Assembly: GCA_964344055.1 (NCBI GenBank)
Contig: CAYFLT010000002.1
Coordinates: forward strand, 101,629-165,628
From: OFTM10 sp964344055
GTDB taxonomy: Bacteria; Actinomycetota; Acidimicrobiia; Acidimicrobiales; Aldehydirespiratoraceae
Direction of reading: 5' to 3'
DNA: 64,000 nt
Below, piece after piece: positions 42,052 through 51,146 of this stretch. Under the pieces are notes generated by a model, which did no database searches, was not told the origin of the DNA, and saw nothing but the letters and a program-made list of their open reading frames with translations. A program made the position numbers and the translations under genes. Position 1 is the stretch's first letter; each line of letters starts with the position of its first letter.

Positions 42052-43005
42052 ATGGGAAGAGTCCTTGCAGCGCGATTCGGGAGGCTCATCGCCACCCTGT
42101 TCGCGGTCACGTTCCTTTCCTTCATGCTGACGTCGCTCCTCCCGGGCGATCCCGCCGTCGCCGTTCTCGGCGTCGAAAACCTCCAGGACCAGGAGCTCCT
42201 GGAACAGGTGCGAGAGGACCTCGGCCTCAACAAGCCGATTCCTGTCCGCTACGCCGAGTGGCTCGGCAATGCCCTCACCTTCGACCTCGGTGAGTCCTAC
42301 ATCAACCGAGGTCAGGAGGTGTCTGACGTCATCAAGGACCGTGTACCCGTGACGGCCCAGCTGGCCGTCATGGCCATCGGTATCGCCGTGATCCTGGCCG
42401 TACCGATCGGGGTCATCGGCGCCTACAAGGAGGGACGCTGGCAGGACAGCAGCACCTCTGCCGCGGTGCAAGTCGCCCTGTCGGTACCGAACTTCATCAC
42501 CGGGATCTTCTTCATCTGGTTGTTCTCGGTGCAGCTGGGCTGGCTCCCTGCCTCCAACTGGAATCGATTGGGCGACGGGGTGGTGGACAACCTGAAGACG
42601 GCGATCATGCCGGCCACCGCGCTGGCGATGACCCAGATGGCGATCTTCTCCCGGCTGGTCCGCGCCGACATGATCGCAACCCTGAAGGAGAACTACATCC
42701 TCTCCGCCAGGGCGAAGGGGCTGAGCGATCGCTTCATCCTGATGCGCCACGCCCTGCGCCCGAGCTCTCTGAGCTTGATGACGATCATCGGCATCAACTT
42801 CGGGGCCCTGCTCGGCGGCACTGTGGTCATCGAGACCCTGTTCGCCGTGCCGGGACTGGGGTTCCGGCTCATCAATGCCATCAATCAGCGCGACATCCTC
42901 GTGATCCAGGGGATCACGGTCTTCGTCGCTGTTGTCTACGTGGTCGTCAACACCGTGGTCGACCTCTTCTATGCGGTCGTCGATCCCCGGATCCGGAGGG
43001 GCTGA
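42052..43005 (+). CDS. ABC transporter permease (OppB-like)
   Basis: The 317-residue membrane protein begins MGRVLAARFGRLIATLF and has six membrane helices. The cytoplasmic EAA loop that contacts the ATPase includes NYILSARAKGLSDRFILMRH. The N-terminal long periplasmic loop has the DxxxLNKPIPVRYAEWLG pattern of OppB/DppB. GGGAGGAG precedes ATG 42052. It forms the translocation pore with the OppC-like protein. Confidence 0.94.
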   Translation: MGRVLAARFGRLIATLFAVTFLSFMLTSLLPGDPAVAVLGVENLQDQELLEQVREDLGLNKPIPVRYAEWLGNALTFDLGESYINRGQEVSDVIKDRVPVTAQLAVMAIGIAVILAVPIGVIGAYKEGRWQDSSTSAAVQVALSVPNFITGIFFIWLFSVQLGWLPASNWNRLGDGVVDNLKTAIMPATALAMTQMAIFSRLVRADMIATLKENYILSARAKGLSDRFILMRHALRPSSLSLMTIIGINFGALLGGTVVIETLFAVPGLGFRLINAINQRDILVIQGITVFVAVVYVVVNTVVDLFYAVVDPRIRRG

Positions 43006-43008
43006 GCG

Positions 43009-44013
43009 ATGTCACTCACCGAAGGTTCTCCTCACACACCCGACTTCCCGAGTGATCGGATCACCCGGGTCTCGACTTCCGTGCAGATCGATGCCGGCGC
43101 GGGCGGCAAGCCCAAGCGGGCCAGCGTCCGCGAAGTGTTCGGCGACATGCCGATCCTGGTGAAGCTCTCGTCCATCTGGTTGATCCTCATCGTGGGCGGG
43201 GCCATCTACGCGAAGCTCGACGTCGCGGTCTTCGACGGCGCCCTGCCGCTGCAGGACCCGAATCTGCAGACCAACAACTTCAACGCGGACACCGGCACCT
43301 TCGGTGACGGCGAACCGCTCGAGAGCCCCTCCGCCCAACACTGGCTCGGCACCGAGGCACTTGCCCGCGACACATTCGCCCGTCTCGTTCACGGCGGCTG
43401 GGTGAGTCTCATCGTGGCCACGACCGCCGCGGCCTTCGGCATCATCGTCGGTGGCTTCCTCGGCTCGCTGGTCGGGTTCGTACGCGGGCGTACGGAGGCC
43501 GTCCTGATGGCCACCGTCGACGTGATCCTGGCGTTCCCGGCCCTGATCCTCCTGCTCGCCCTCGTGTCGATCTTCGAGGTGAGAAGTCTCACCCTCATCA
43601 GTCTCGTGATCGGCGTCCTGTCGATCCCCGCCTACACGCGTGTCGCCAGAGCCAACAGCCTGGCCATCTCGAACCGCGAGTTCGTCCTCGCGGCGCGCGC
43701 CATAGGCACCAAACCGCAGACGATCCTGTTCCGGGAGATCATCCCCAACGTCTTCCCGACCCTGCTCTCGTACGCGATGGTGGCTGCAACCTTCGTCGTG
43801 GTGGTCGAGGGATCGCTGTCGTTCCTGGGGCTGAGCGTCCAGCTCCCCCAGTCGACGTGGGGCAACATGATCAATCAGGCCCGTCGCGACATCAAGCTCA
43901 ACACCGCCCAGGTGTTCTGGCCGTCACTCGTGCTGTCGATGACCGTGCTGTCGCTCAATCAGGTCGGCGACTACTTCCAGCGCCGCGGCGCCGTCCGCGA
44001 CGCCGCCCTCTAG
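43009..44013 (+). CDS. ABC transporter permease (OppC-like)
   Basis: The 334-residue partner permease has a longer cytoplasmic N-terminus (with KRASVREVFGDMPILVK), an OppC_N-like first helix, HWLGTEALARDTFARLVHGG and the EAA loop NREFVLAARAIGTKPQTILFRE. It starts three bases after the OppB-like stop. Its stop codon overlaps the stop of the convergent beta-galactosidase by three bases. Confidence 0.94.
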   Translation: MSLTEGSPHTPDFPSDRITRVSTSVQIDAGAGGKPKRASVREVFGDMPILVKLSSIWLILIVGGAIYAKLDVAVFDGALPLQDPNLQTNNFNADTGTFGDGEPLESPSAQHWLGTEALARDTFARLVHGGWVSLIVATTAAAFGIIVGGFLGSLVGFVRGRTEAVLMATVDVILAFPALILLLALVSIFEVRSLTLISLVIGVLSIPAYTRVARANSLAISNREFVLAARAIGTKPQTILFREIIPNVFPTLLSYAMVAATFVVVVEGSLSFLGLSVQLPQSTWGNMINQARRDIKLNTAQVFWPSLVLSMTVLSLNQVGDYFQRRGAVRDAAL

Positions 44014-47000
44014 ACCGCCGAAATCCGCCACCGCCAAGTTCGAACGCGGGGGACAGGCGAGCGTTTGACCTTGTGCGCGTCGGCAACGTCGGGGCCGCAC
44101 GCACCGGTCCCGAGCCCACGAACGGCGAGATCGACGTGCACCTCGGTGGTCCCCGCGACGTCGAGCTCGGCGAGGGTGGTCGCTGCGGTGAGGGCGTCGT
44201 CGTGATGACGGCGAGCCGCGAAGACGAGTCGGTCGTCACCGTCCACCACCAGACCGCGGCCGTTCTGGTCGGTGAGGGAGAACCAGCGGGTGTCCACGTG
44301 GCTACCGTGATCCTGGGGCACGGCGAACGGGTGGTACTGAGCGCCGATCGAAGATGACCAGCGACCGACCATGGCGGCGGCTCGACGGTCCGGGTAGGTC
44401 TCGTCGGGCCCCGGGCCGAGCCAGGTGAGGTGACCGAGTCCGGCTGGCACCTCGAAGCGCATCCCGATCCGGGGGAGATCGGTCCAGTCCTCCGGAAGCT
44501 CGAGTCGTTCGGTGAACTCGACCGATCCTCCGACGATGGCGACCCGGGTGAGGTGCTGGGCCGTGTGCTCGGTTCCCTCGACACGGCGGCGGATCTCGAC
44601 GGCCTCGCCACCATCCCGGCGGCGCCGACGCATGTCGTCGGTGGTGATCCGCAGGCGGTCGAGGCCCCATTCCCGCCAGCGAGTCGAGGGGACGTCGTTG
44701 TCGATCGGGGCCCGCCAGAGCCACGGCACCACGTCGCCGAGCACCAAGTGTCGCGTGCCGGACCAGATGCCGGAGATCCCGGAGTCGTCGACGTCGAGTC
44801 GAATCGATGCGGTCGGCGACGGTCGTGGCGCTGCCGCGGACGCAGGGGTCAGGTCGAACTGATCCCAGCCCACCACATGGCCCCGGTCGGCCCAGGTGGC
44901 GGTTCGCCGCGTCGTCCAGACGAGGGTCAGGTGGGTCTCGTGGCTCCGGGTCGGTCGGGTCGAGTACGGAATCGGGACCGCGGTGACGCCTCCGGCCGCG
45001 ATGGTGACGTCGAGTGCCCCACTCTCGGCGGCGGCACCGTCGACATGGATCGTCCACGTCAGGCGGAGGTCGTCGGTGTCGGTGAACACCCGGCGATTCC
45101 GGAACCGGACGTGGCGTCCCCGCCGGCCCTCGGCCACCACCGGCCGGCCGGCCCACGCGAACTCGCGTAGCTGGGGATGAGGGAGGAGGTCGGGGCCCAC
45201 CAGGCCGTTGATACAGAAGTTGGCGTCGTTGGGTTCGTCGCCGAAGTGGCCGCCGTAGGCCCAATACCGGCGACCTTCGGTGTCCGTCTCGGCGAGACCC
45301 TGATCACGCCAATCCCAGACGAACCCTCCGGCGAGCGCCGGTTCGCGATGGAAGGCGTCGACATAGTCGGCCAACCCTCCGTTGGAGTTGCCCATCGCGT
45401 GCGAGAACTCACAGAGCACGAGCGGCCGATCGTCGAGGCCGGTCGACTCCGCCCACCGAGCCCACGCGACGACATCGTCGAGCGGCGTGTACATGGGGCA
45501 CACGACATCGGTCACCAGCCGCTCGGAAGCGCCGGGCTCGGCGAACTTGGCGGCTCCCGGAGCGGCCGACCTGAACCGGGGGTGGACCGCGCCCTCGTAG
45601 TGGACGAAGCGGCTGGGATCGGCGTGGCGTACCCAGGCGGCGGCCATGTCGAATGCCGGGCCATTGCCGGACTCGTTGCCCAGCGACCAGCCGATCACAC
45701 TCGGATGGTTGCGGTCGCGCATGACCATCCGGCGGGTCCGCTCCACGATGGCGGTTGTGTAGCGGGGATCCCGCGACACCGATTCGAGGCGGGCATGGGA
45801 CTCGACGTTCGCCTCGTCGATCACGTACAGACCGAGCTCGTCGCACAGGTCCAGCAGCCGGTGGTCGTTCGGGTAGTGGGACGTGCGCACGGCATTGATG
45901 TTGTGCCGCTTCATCAGCACCAGCTCGGTTCGCATGTCCTCGACCGACACGGCCTTGCCGGTCTCGGGGTGGTGGTCGTGGCGGTTGACGCCGTGGATCA
46001 CGATCGGCCGACCGTTGATCCGGAGCCGGCGCTCACCGATCTCGACCCGACGGAATCCAGTCCAGGTGGCGACGGCCTCGTCGCGATCGTCGAGCAGCTC
46101 GGTGATCACCCGGTAGCGGGAAGGGGACTCCGCACTCCACGGGCGCACCGCGGCGAGGTCGAGGTCGAGAAGGGCGACGGGACCGCGGTAGGTGTAGGCG
46201 TCGATCAGCCGATGCATCAGGTCGCGGCCGTCGGGCCGACGGACCACTGCCGCGGCACTGCTGCCGAGGCGCCGGCCTCGTTCGGTCTCCACGCTCACTC
46301 GGATGCTGGCGCCAGCTTCCCCGCGGACTTCGGCCTCGATCCTCAACGAGCCGCAACCACTCTCGGGATCGAAGTCCGGTGTCACCCCCAGGTCGTCGAT
46401 CCGGTCCCGGCCGCGAGCTTCGAGGAAGACCGACCGATGAAGCCCCGCATGCCACCAATGGTCCTGGTCCTCGATCCAGGTCGCGTCGCTGTAGCGGACG
46501 ACCATGACGGCCAGCAGGTTCGGACCGGAGGAGAGATGCGGGGTGAGGTCGAACTCCGACGGCAACCGTGAGTCCTTGCCCATCCCGACGAAGTGGCCGT
46601 TGCACCACACCACGGCAACGCTCTCCGCCCCGCCCAGATGGAGCACGATGTCGCGGCCCCGCCAGGCTCTCGGGATCCTGAAGGTCGTGCGGTGGAGCCC
46701 GGTGGGGTTCACCGTGGGAGCCTGCGGCGGTTCGAGCTCGGGCCACGGCATCAGGACGTTGGTGTAGTGGGGCAGATCACCGGTCTCCTGGCGGGTCCAG
46801 CAGCCGGGGACCGTCACCGTCCGCCAGGACCGATCCGAGGTCGACGGCGCCATCCATCGGGCGGGAGCAGTCTCGGGTCGATCGATGAGCCGAAACCGCC
46901 ATTCGCCGTCCAGCGACCGGCGCCACGGAGACCCGCTGTCGGCCCGCGCCGCGGACGCGGACGGGTACGGGACCAGCGGGGGCCGGCTCGGAAGCCGGTT

Positions 47001-47051
47001 CAGCTCGGTCAGCTCCGGCCGGAGGAGGTCGGCCACGGCGATCGTGGTCAC
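44010..47051 (-). CDS. Glycoside hydrolase family 2 beta-galactosidase-like enzyme
   Basis: The 1013-residue enzyme has the LacZ layout: sugar-binding jelly roll (GEWRFRLIDRPETAP), an Ig-like domain, a TIM barrel with acid/base Glu460 (WSLGNESGNG) and nucleophile Glu548 (LCEFSHAMGNSNGG), and a C-terminal bgal_small_N-like domain (WRAPIDNDVPS, GPGPDETYPDR). It should cleave terminal beta-galactosides or related sugars in the cytoplasm, as no signal peptide is seen. GTG 47051 overlaps the upstream stop. Its last codons run through a dispersed repeat (44036-44072), which encodes the VKRSPVPRV-containing tail. Confidence 0.93.
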   Translation of the reverse strand: MTTIAVADLLRPELTELNRLPSRPPLVPYPSASAARADSGSPWRRSLDGEWRFRLIDRPETAPARWMAPSTSDRSWRTVTVPGCWTRQETGDLPHYTNVLMPWPELEPPQAPTVNPTGLHRTTFRIPRAWRGRDIVLHLGGAESVAVVWCNGHFVGMGKDSRLPSEFDLTPHLSSGPNLLAVMVVRYSDATWIEDQDHWWHAGLHRSVFLEARGRDRIDDLGVTPDFDPESGCGSLRIEAEVRGEAGASIRVSVETERGRRLGSSAAAVVRRPDGRDLMHRLIDAYTYRGPVALLDLDLAAVRPWSAESPSRYRVITELLDDRDEAVATWTGFRRVEIGERRLRINGRPIVIHGVNRHDHHPETGKAVSVEDMRTELVLMKRHNINAVRTSHYPNDHRLLDLCDELGLYVIDEANVESHARLESVSRDPRYTTAIVERTRRMVMRDRNHPSVIGWSLGNESGNGPAFDMAAAWVRHADPSRFVHYEGAVHPRFRSAAPGAAKFAEPGASERLVTDVVCPMYTPLDDVVAWARWAESTGLDDRPLVLCEFSHAMGNSNGGLADYVDAFHREPALAGGFVWDWRDQGLAETDTEGRRYWAYGGHFGDEPNDANFCINGLVGPDLLPHPQLREFAWAGRPVVAEGRRGRHVRFRNRRVFTDTDDLRLTWTIHVDGAAAESGALDVTIAAGGVTAVPIPYSTRPTRSHETHLTLVWTTRRTATWADRGHVVGWDQFDLTPASAAAPRPSPTASIRLDVDDSGISGIWSGTRHLVLGDVVPWLWRAPIDNDVPSTRWREWGLDRLRITTDDMRRRRRDGGEAVEIRRRVEGTEHTAQHLTRVAIVGGSVEFTERLELPEDWTDLPRIGMRFEVPAGLGHLTWLGPGPDETYPDRRAAAMVGRWSSSIGAQYHPFAVPQDHGSHVDTRWFSLTDQNGRGLVVDGDDRLVFAARRHHDDALTAATTLAELDVAGTTEVHVDLAVRGLGTGACGPDVADAHKVKRSPVPRVRTWRWRISAV
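44036..44072. repeat. Dispersed hairpin, GGGGGACAGGC core (copy 4), inside the beta-galactosidase 3' end
   Basis: AAGTTCGAACGC and GCGTTTGACCTT flank GGGGGACAGGCGA. The right arm and centre match the element at 56760-56795, while the left arm has two mismatches to its partner. It lies in coding sequence about 20-30 bases before the stop. Confidence 0.65.
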
Positions 47052-49615
47052 GGACACAGGTCTTCGAGCAGGGCCAGGGTCTGATCCGCGATCGAGGTCC
47101 ACTCGAACCGCTCACGAATCTCGCCCATCCCGGCGGCGCTCACGGCCAACCGATCCGCGTCGACTCCTTCGAGGCAGTCGCGGAGGTCGTCGACAGTCGA
47201 TCCGTAGCGGATGTCGTGACCCTCGAAGGTCTCGTCGAAGAAGGCCCACTCCGAGGTGATGGTCGCCACACCCGCGCCGATCGCGTCGAAGGCGGTTCCG
47301 GTGGTGAGCATGCCCTCGGGGTCGAACGGGAGGATCAGGGCGTCGATCGCCGCCATCCGCCGGTGGTACAGGCTGTCCGGGATGTGGCCCCGGTCGATGA
47401 TGATCCTCGGATCATCGGGGACTGACTCCTCGCCCTCGATCCGGATCACCAGTTGCAGGTCATCGCGCGAGCAGGCATGGACTGCGTCGATCACGTCCTG
47501 GATGCGCTTCTCGGCCCGCGGCATCCCCACCACCGCGAGCCGGATTGGTGCCGGAGGCCATCCGCACTGGCGCTCGATGTCCGACCGGGTCACCTCCGGG
47601 GAGGCGTCGTAGCGATGGCCCCAGTGGCCGTGGGGGATCACGAAGTGCTCGGTGTTCGGGCCGTAGGTGTACCGATCGAGCGCAACCCCCTTCCCCCATT
47701 CGGTGTGATGGATGACGGCATCGGCGAGTTCGGCCCACTGCTGGTAGCAGGTCCGCGCCTCTTCGGTCTTGAAGAAGTGCGGCTCGAGGTTGTGCTGGGT
47801 CCAGAGGACTCGGACCCCGGAATCCCGCACCGCGCGAATCGCCTCTGCCGTCGCGGTGGGATCCACCCCTGACCACCATTCGGGCCAGGCCATGTGCAAC
47901 ACGTCGACGTCCGCGAGCTGGTCGAACAGTTCGGGACTGGGCCGCGGGGCCAGGCTGGTCTGGAGCCGGCCGGTGAGCGAGGAATAGAGGGAGGCGTCGT
48001 AGGGGTGCCCGTGGATGGTGCTCGCCACCCGGATCTGGGGCCGCACCGACCAGCGCCAGTTGGCTCGACCCTCGACCAGCGGCATCTCGATCTGGTGGAC
48101 GGTGGGGATCGGGTTCCAGTAGCTGCGCCATTCGGCGATTCCGTCGGTGTCGATCGTGCGGATCCGCCCGCCGCCCTCGACCTCCACCTCGAGTCGACGG
48201 GCCTCGATCTGAGGGATGGTGATCGTCACCTCCCCGAAGTGGGACGGGAGTTCGACCTCCTCATCGATGCTGACCGTTCGGCCCTCGACGCAGTAGGTGG
48301 CCCGACGTTTCCCCTCGATCCGGTCCTTGCCGGCGGTCGCGGTCCACCCGTCCTGGTCGACGGTCAGAGATCCGTCGGTGTGGTGTTCGACGCGGGCCGG
48401 GATGGTCATGGGTCGCACCGCCGCGCCATCGACGTACACCAACGGAACGAAACAAGGGTGACCTTCGGTCGGATTGTCGAACAGGCCGGGTCCGTGCAGG
48501 GCGGGGTCGTAGCTCTGATGAAAGCCCCGCATGAACGGTATGGCGAACGAGACGGGCCGGCTGCGGTACGACCAGACGGCAGCACCGGTCTCGTCGTCGA
48601 TCGTGACCAGCCGGTTCTCGTCCGGCCAGGCGGCCGACCGGTCCCCGCCTTCGAACTCGGGGACGCTGAGGAGATCTCGTGCCGACGCAGCCAGCTTGTC
48701 GAGGATGTCGAAACTCATCTGGAGCCGCCGAGCGGGGCCCCGGTAGAACATCGTGGACCGATGCTGATGGGCTGCCACCACCCCGTCGGGCATCAGCCGA
48801 TCGAGCTCCCGTGCCGCCTGCCGGGCTCGCTCGGGCCACGGGCCCGGCGCGGGCGCGATCCGGTGTTTGCCCGTCACCGCCGCCAGCTCCACGGTGAGGG
48901 CGAGCGCCATCAGCCCACTGGAGCGACCCCACACGATCGCCCCACCGCGGTGGGCGACGGTGTCGAGATCGACCAGCACTCTCGCGAAGGTGCGGCGCCA
49001 GGTGTCGCCCAGCTCGGCCGCGAGGGGCTCGGAGAAGACGTACATGTCCGGGGTGTACATGTCGTGGTGGATCAGTGGTGCCGGCATGTCGTCGATCCAG
49101 CCGGACGGCCGCTCGGTCAGCAGCTGCCGGGTGCGGTCGAGGAAGTCGTCGAGCTCGGCGGGCCGATCGCCGGTCAGCGCGGCTTCGGCGGCCAGGCATC
49201 GGGCCACCACCATCACCCAGTTCGGCGGGGGTGGGTTGTCGTTCTCGACGATGCGGCGGAGCAGCTCGGGCGAGCGGGTGGCGTCGACGACCCGGTCCAG
49301 ATCGGCCACGACGTCGAGGCCGCCCAGCCGTACGGCGCTCTCGCCGAAGCCGAAGGCGGAGAACCCGTCGATCGACGGGTCGATCGTCTCGACCAGGTGG
49401 AACGCCGAGCGGCGGATGTCCACGTCGCCCACTTCCTCGATTCCGAGCTCGAGGAGAAGGGTCAGCGTCTTGAGTAGGTGGCAGGCGGCATCGTCACCGA
49501 CGAGATGGCCCGCGTACACACGGGGTAGGCGGAAGCCGGGGAACTGACGTTCCAGCGCGGTCATCTTGTCGACGACGAGATCGCGGAGATGACGGCCGAG
49601 CGTGTGGCTGTCCAT
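47048..49615 (-). CDS. Heparinase/DUF2264-like domain fused to a glycosyltransferase
   Basis: The 855-residue protein has two parts. Residues 1-560 or so look like an alpha/alpha-toroid plus beta-sandwich, as in heparinase II/III- and DUF2264-like proteins (GGAIVWGRSSGLMALALTVE, MFYRGPARRLQMSFDI, RGFHQSYDPALHGPGLFDNP). The last 295 or so resemble a GT-B glycosyltransferase (VLWTQHNLEPHFF, VIPHGHWGHRY, RLAVVGMPRAEKRIQDVIDA, TGTAFDAIGAGVATITSEWA). I know of no described protein with this pairing. No signal peptide is seen. ATG 49615 shares a base with the previous stop, and the stop overlaps the beta-galactosidase start. The N-terminal assignment is by pattern only. Confidence 0.65.
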   Translation of the reverse strand: MDSHTLGRHLRDLVVDKMTALERQFPGFRLPRVYAGHLVGDDAACHLLKTLTLLLELGIEEVGDVDIRRSAFHLVETIDPSIDGFSAFGFGESAVRLGGLDVVADLDRVVDATRSPELLRRIVENDNPPPPNWVMVVARCLAAEAALTGDRPAELDDFLDRTRQLLTERPSGWIDDMPAPLIHHDMYTPDMYVFSEPLAAELGDTWRRTFARVLVDLDTVAHRGGAIVWGRSSGLMALALTVELAAVTGKHRIAPAPGPWPERARQAARELDRLMPDGVVAAHQHRSTMFYRGPARRLQMSFDILDKLAASARDLLSVPEFEGGDRSAAWPDENRLVTIDDETGAAVWSYRSRPVSFAIPFMRGFHQSYDPALHGPGLFDNPTEGHPCFVPLVYVDGAAVRPMTIPARVEHHTDGSLTVDQDGWTATAGKDRIEGKRRATYCVEGRTVSIDEEVELPSHFGEVTITIPQIEARRLEVEVEGGGRIRTIDTDGIAEWRSYWNPIPTVHQIEMPLVEGRANWRWSVRPQIRVASTIHGHPYDASLYSSLTGRLQTSLAPRPSPELFDQLADVDVLHMAWPEWWSGVDPTATAEAIRAVRDSGVRVLWTQHNLEPHFFKTEEARTCYQQWAELADAVIHHTEWGKGVALDRYTYGPNTEHFVIPHGHWGHRYDASPEVTRSDIERQCGWPPAPIRLAVVGMPRAEKRIQDVIDAVHACSRDDLQLVIRIEGEESVPDDPRIIIDRGHIPDSLYHRRMAAIDALILPFDPEGMLTTGTAFDAIGAGVATITSEWAFFDETFEGHDIRYGSTVDDLRDCLEGVDADRLAVSAAGMGEIRERFEWTSIADQTLALLEDLCP

Positions 49616-50610
49616 CACGTGCTGCGGTCGTAGCGATCGAGGTCGAAGAGATGAAGCAGGGGCTCCCCAGCCCCGAACCGGCGGAGCTGCTCGATCACGA
49701 GGCGCTGCTTGGGGCCCAGGCCGGGCCGGTCCGGCCACTCGGTCTGGTCGAGCTGATGGAAGGTGAACAAGACGTTGGGGAGCTGTCGGATCGGATGATC
49801 GTCGGCGAGTGAGTCCGGCTCGAGCACGTCGAGTCCGGCGCGGAGGCGACCGGACAGCAGCTCGGCGAACAGGGCGTCCTGGTCGACGATGGCGCCGCGC
49901 GCGGTGTTGACGACGACGCCGCCGTCGGGGAGCCGTGACAGATGGTCGGCCGTGACCGACCCCTCCGTCTCGTCGGAGAGCCCGGCGTGGATGACGAGCG
50001 CCTCCGACTCCGTACAGAGATCCTCGAGGCTGTCGGCCCGGTCGACGTCGGACGGGAGATCGTCGACGTAGGGATCGAAGACCCTGACTCGGGCACCGAG
50101 GGGACGGAGGAGGTCGATGAAACGGCGGCCGATCACGCCGCAGCCGTAGACGCCGACCGCCAAGCCGTCGACCATCCCGTTGCGGGAGACATCCATCCCC
50201 CACCCGCCGGCCCGGCCGGTGTCGACCGCCAGGGGGAGCTGGTGGAGGGCCGCGAGCAGGTGGGTGAGCGCTGCCTCGGCGACCGCGGGAGCCGGAAGGT
50301 CGCCCCAGTTGGACACCGGGATTCCTGCCGCCACCAACTCGCGGGGGACGAACCAGCGGATCGTCCCTGAGTAGCAGCACACGTACCGGAGCTGACCAGG
50401 GTCCTCGGCCAGCGCGGCCGGGAGCATCCGGGAGTCCCACCCCACGATGGCGACGTCGTGCTCACGCACGATGTCGGCAGCTGCCGTGTCCGGCATCGAC
50501 GCCGTTTCGTCGAGCAGGGTCAGCTCGCCTCGTGCTTCGAGTGAGGTGACGAACGCATCGGTCCAGACTCGAGCAAGGCGCGTTCCTCGGGCCAGGTGGA
50601 CGATCCGCAC
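49615..50610 (-). CDS. D-2-hydroxyacid dehydrogenase family protein
   Basis: The 331-residue enzyme has the NAD motif GVYGCGVIGRRF (GxGxxG), the catalytic Arg in VVVNTARGAIVDQDAL, Glu in GLDVLEPDSL and His in LFTFHQLDQTEW. It would interconvert a 2-oxo and a D-2-hydroxy acid; in a sugar-related operon it could act on a glycerate- or sugar-acid-like substrate. GTG 50610 is six bases after the SRPBCC stop, with GAGAG in front. Confidence 0.88.
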   Translation of the reverse strand: MRIVHLARGTRLARVWTDAFVTSLEARGELTLLDETASMPDTAAADIVREHDVAIVGWDSRMLPAALAEDPGQLRYVCCYSGTIRWFVPRELVAAGIPVSNWGDLPAPAVAEAALTHLLAALHQLPLAVDTGRAGGWGMDVSRNGMVDGLAVGVYGCGVIGRRFIDLLRPLGARVRVFDPYVDDLPSDVDRADSLEDLCTESEALVIHAGLSDETEGSVTADHLSRLPDGGVVVNTARGAIVDQDALFAELLSGRLRAGLDVLEPDSLADDHPIRQLPNVLFTFHQLDQTEWPDRPGLGPKQRLVIEQLRRFGAGEPLLHLFDLDRYDRST

Positions 50611-50616
50611 GATCTC

Positions 50617-51114
50617 TCAGGCCGTACCGTCGGCGAGTGCCCGGATCCCGTCGACGCACGCCTGCATGTTGTGGCGATGCTCCTCCAACCGTCGGGCGAC
50701 GATCTCCTCCTCACGATCGGGCATCGCCTCGAGCGCCGGCGTGAGGCCGGAAGGGCCGGGCCCGATCTGGCCGTACTGCCGGAGGATGACGCTCCCGCCG
50801 TCCTCCTCGATCGTGAATCGCCACACCGCCGCCGGTGCGTCGGCCTCGCCGATCCTCCAGCCGAAGGCTCTGGGCGGGTCGTGGGTGTCGACGGTGCAGT
50901 GGCCCTGCCACTCACCGACCCGTGGATGTCGGTTGGTTCCGGTGAAGGTCGATCCGACACCGACGGTGGCCCCTGGTTCGTCCCATTCGACCCGCTGGAC
51001 TTCGGCGGAGAATCGGGGCGGCACGGTCACATCGCTGATCAGCTCCCAGACCAGCTCGATCGGAGCGTCGATCCGCGTCTCCACCTCCACGCTCGGCCCA
51101 TCCGCGTACCTCAC
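50617..51114 (-). CDS. SRPBCC-family protein
   Basis: The protein has about 165 residues. Its START-like fold sequence begins VEVETRIDAPIELVWELISD with WQGHCTVDTHDPPRAFGWRI in the core, as in polyketide cyclase/dehydratase and Aha1-like proteins. It likely binds a hydrophobic small molecule. GTG 51114 is the most reasonable start, preceded by GGAG at nine bases. The frame stays open upstream into the monooxygenase gene. It is flanked by a flavin monooxygenase and a dehydrogenase in one operon. Confidence 0.82.
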   Translation of the reverse strand: MRYADGPSVEVETRIDAPIELVWELISDVTVPPRFSAEVQRVEWDEPGATVGVGSTFTGTNRHPRVGEWQGHCTVDTHDPPRAFGWRIGEADAPAAVWRFTIEEDGGSVILRQYGQIGPGPSGLTPALEAMPDREEEIVARRLEEHRHNMQACVDGIRALADGTA

Positions 51115-51146
51115 TCGACCATCTCCATGTGCAACATCGGGTTGGG

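Noticed and set aside
47048..50440. A 1130-residue frame starting upstream of the lyase/glycosyltransferase fusion
   Set aside because: Its first 275 residues are antisense-like Pro/Arg-rich sequence in another frame of the hydroxyacid dehydrogenase gene. The real start is near 49615.
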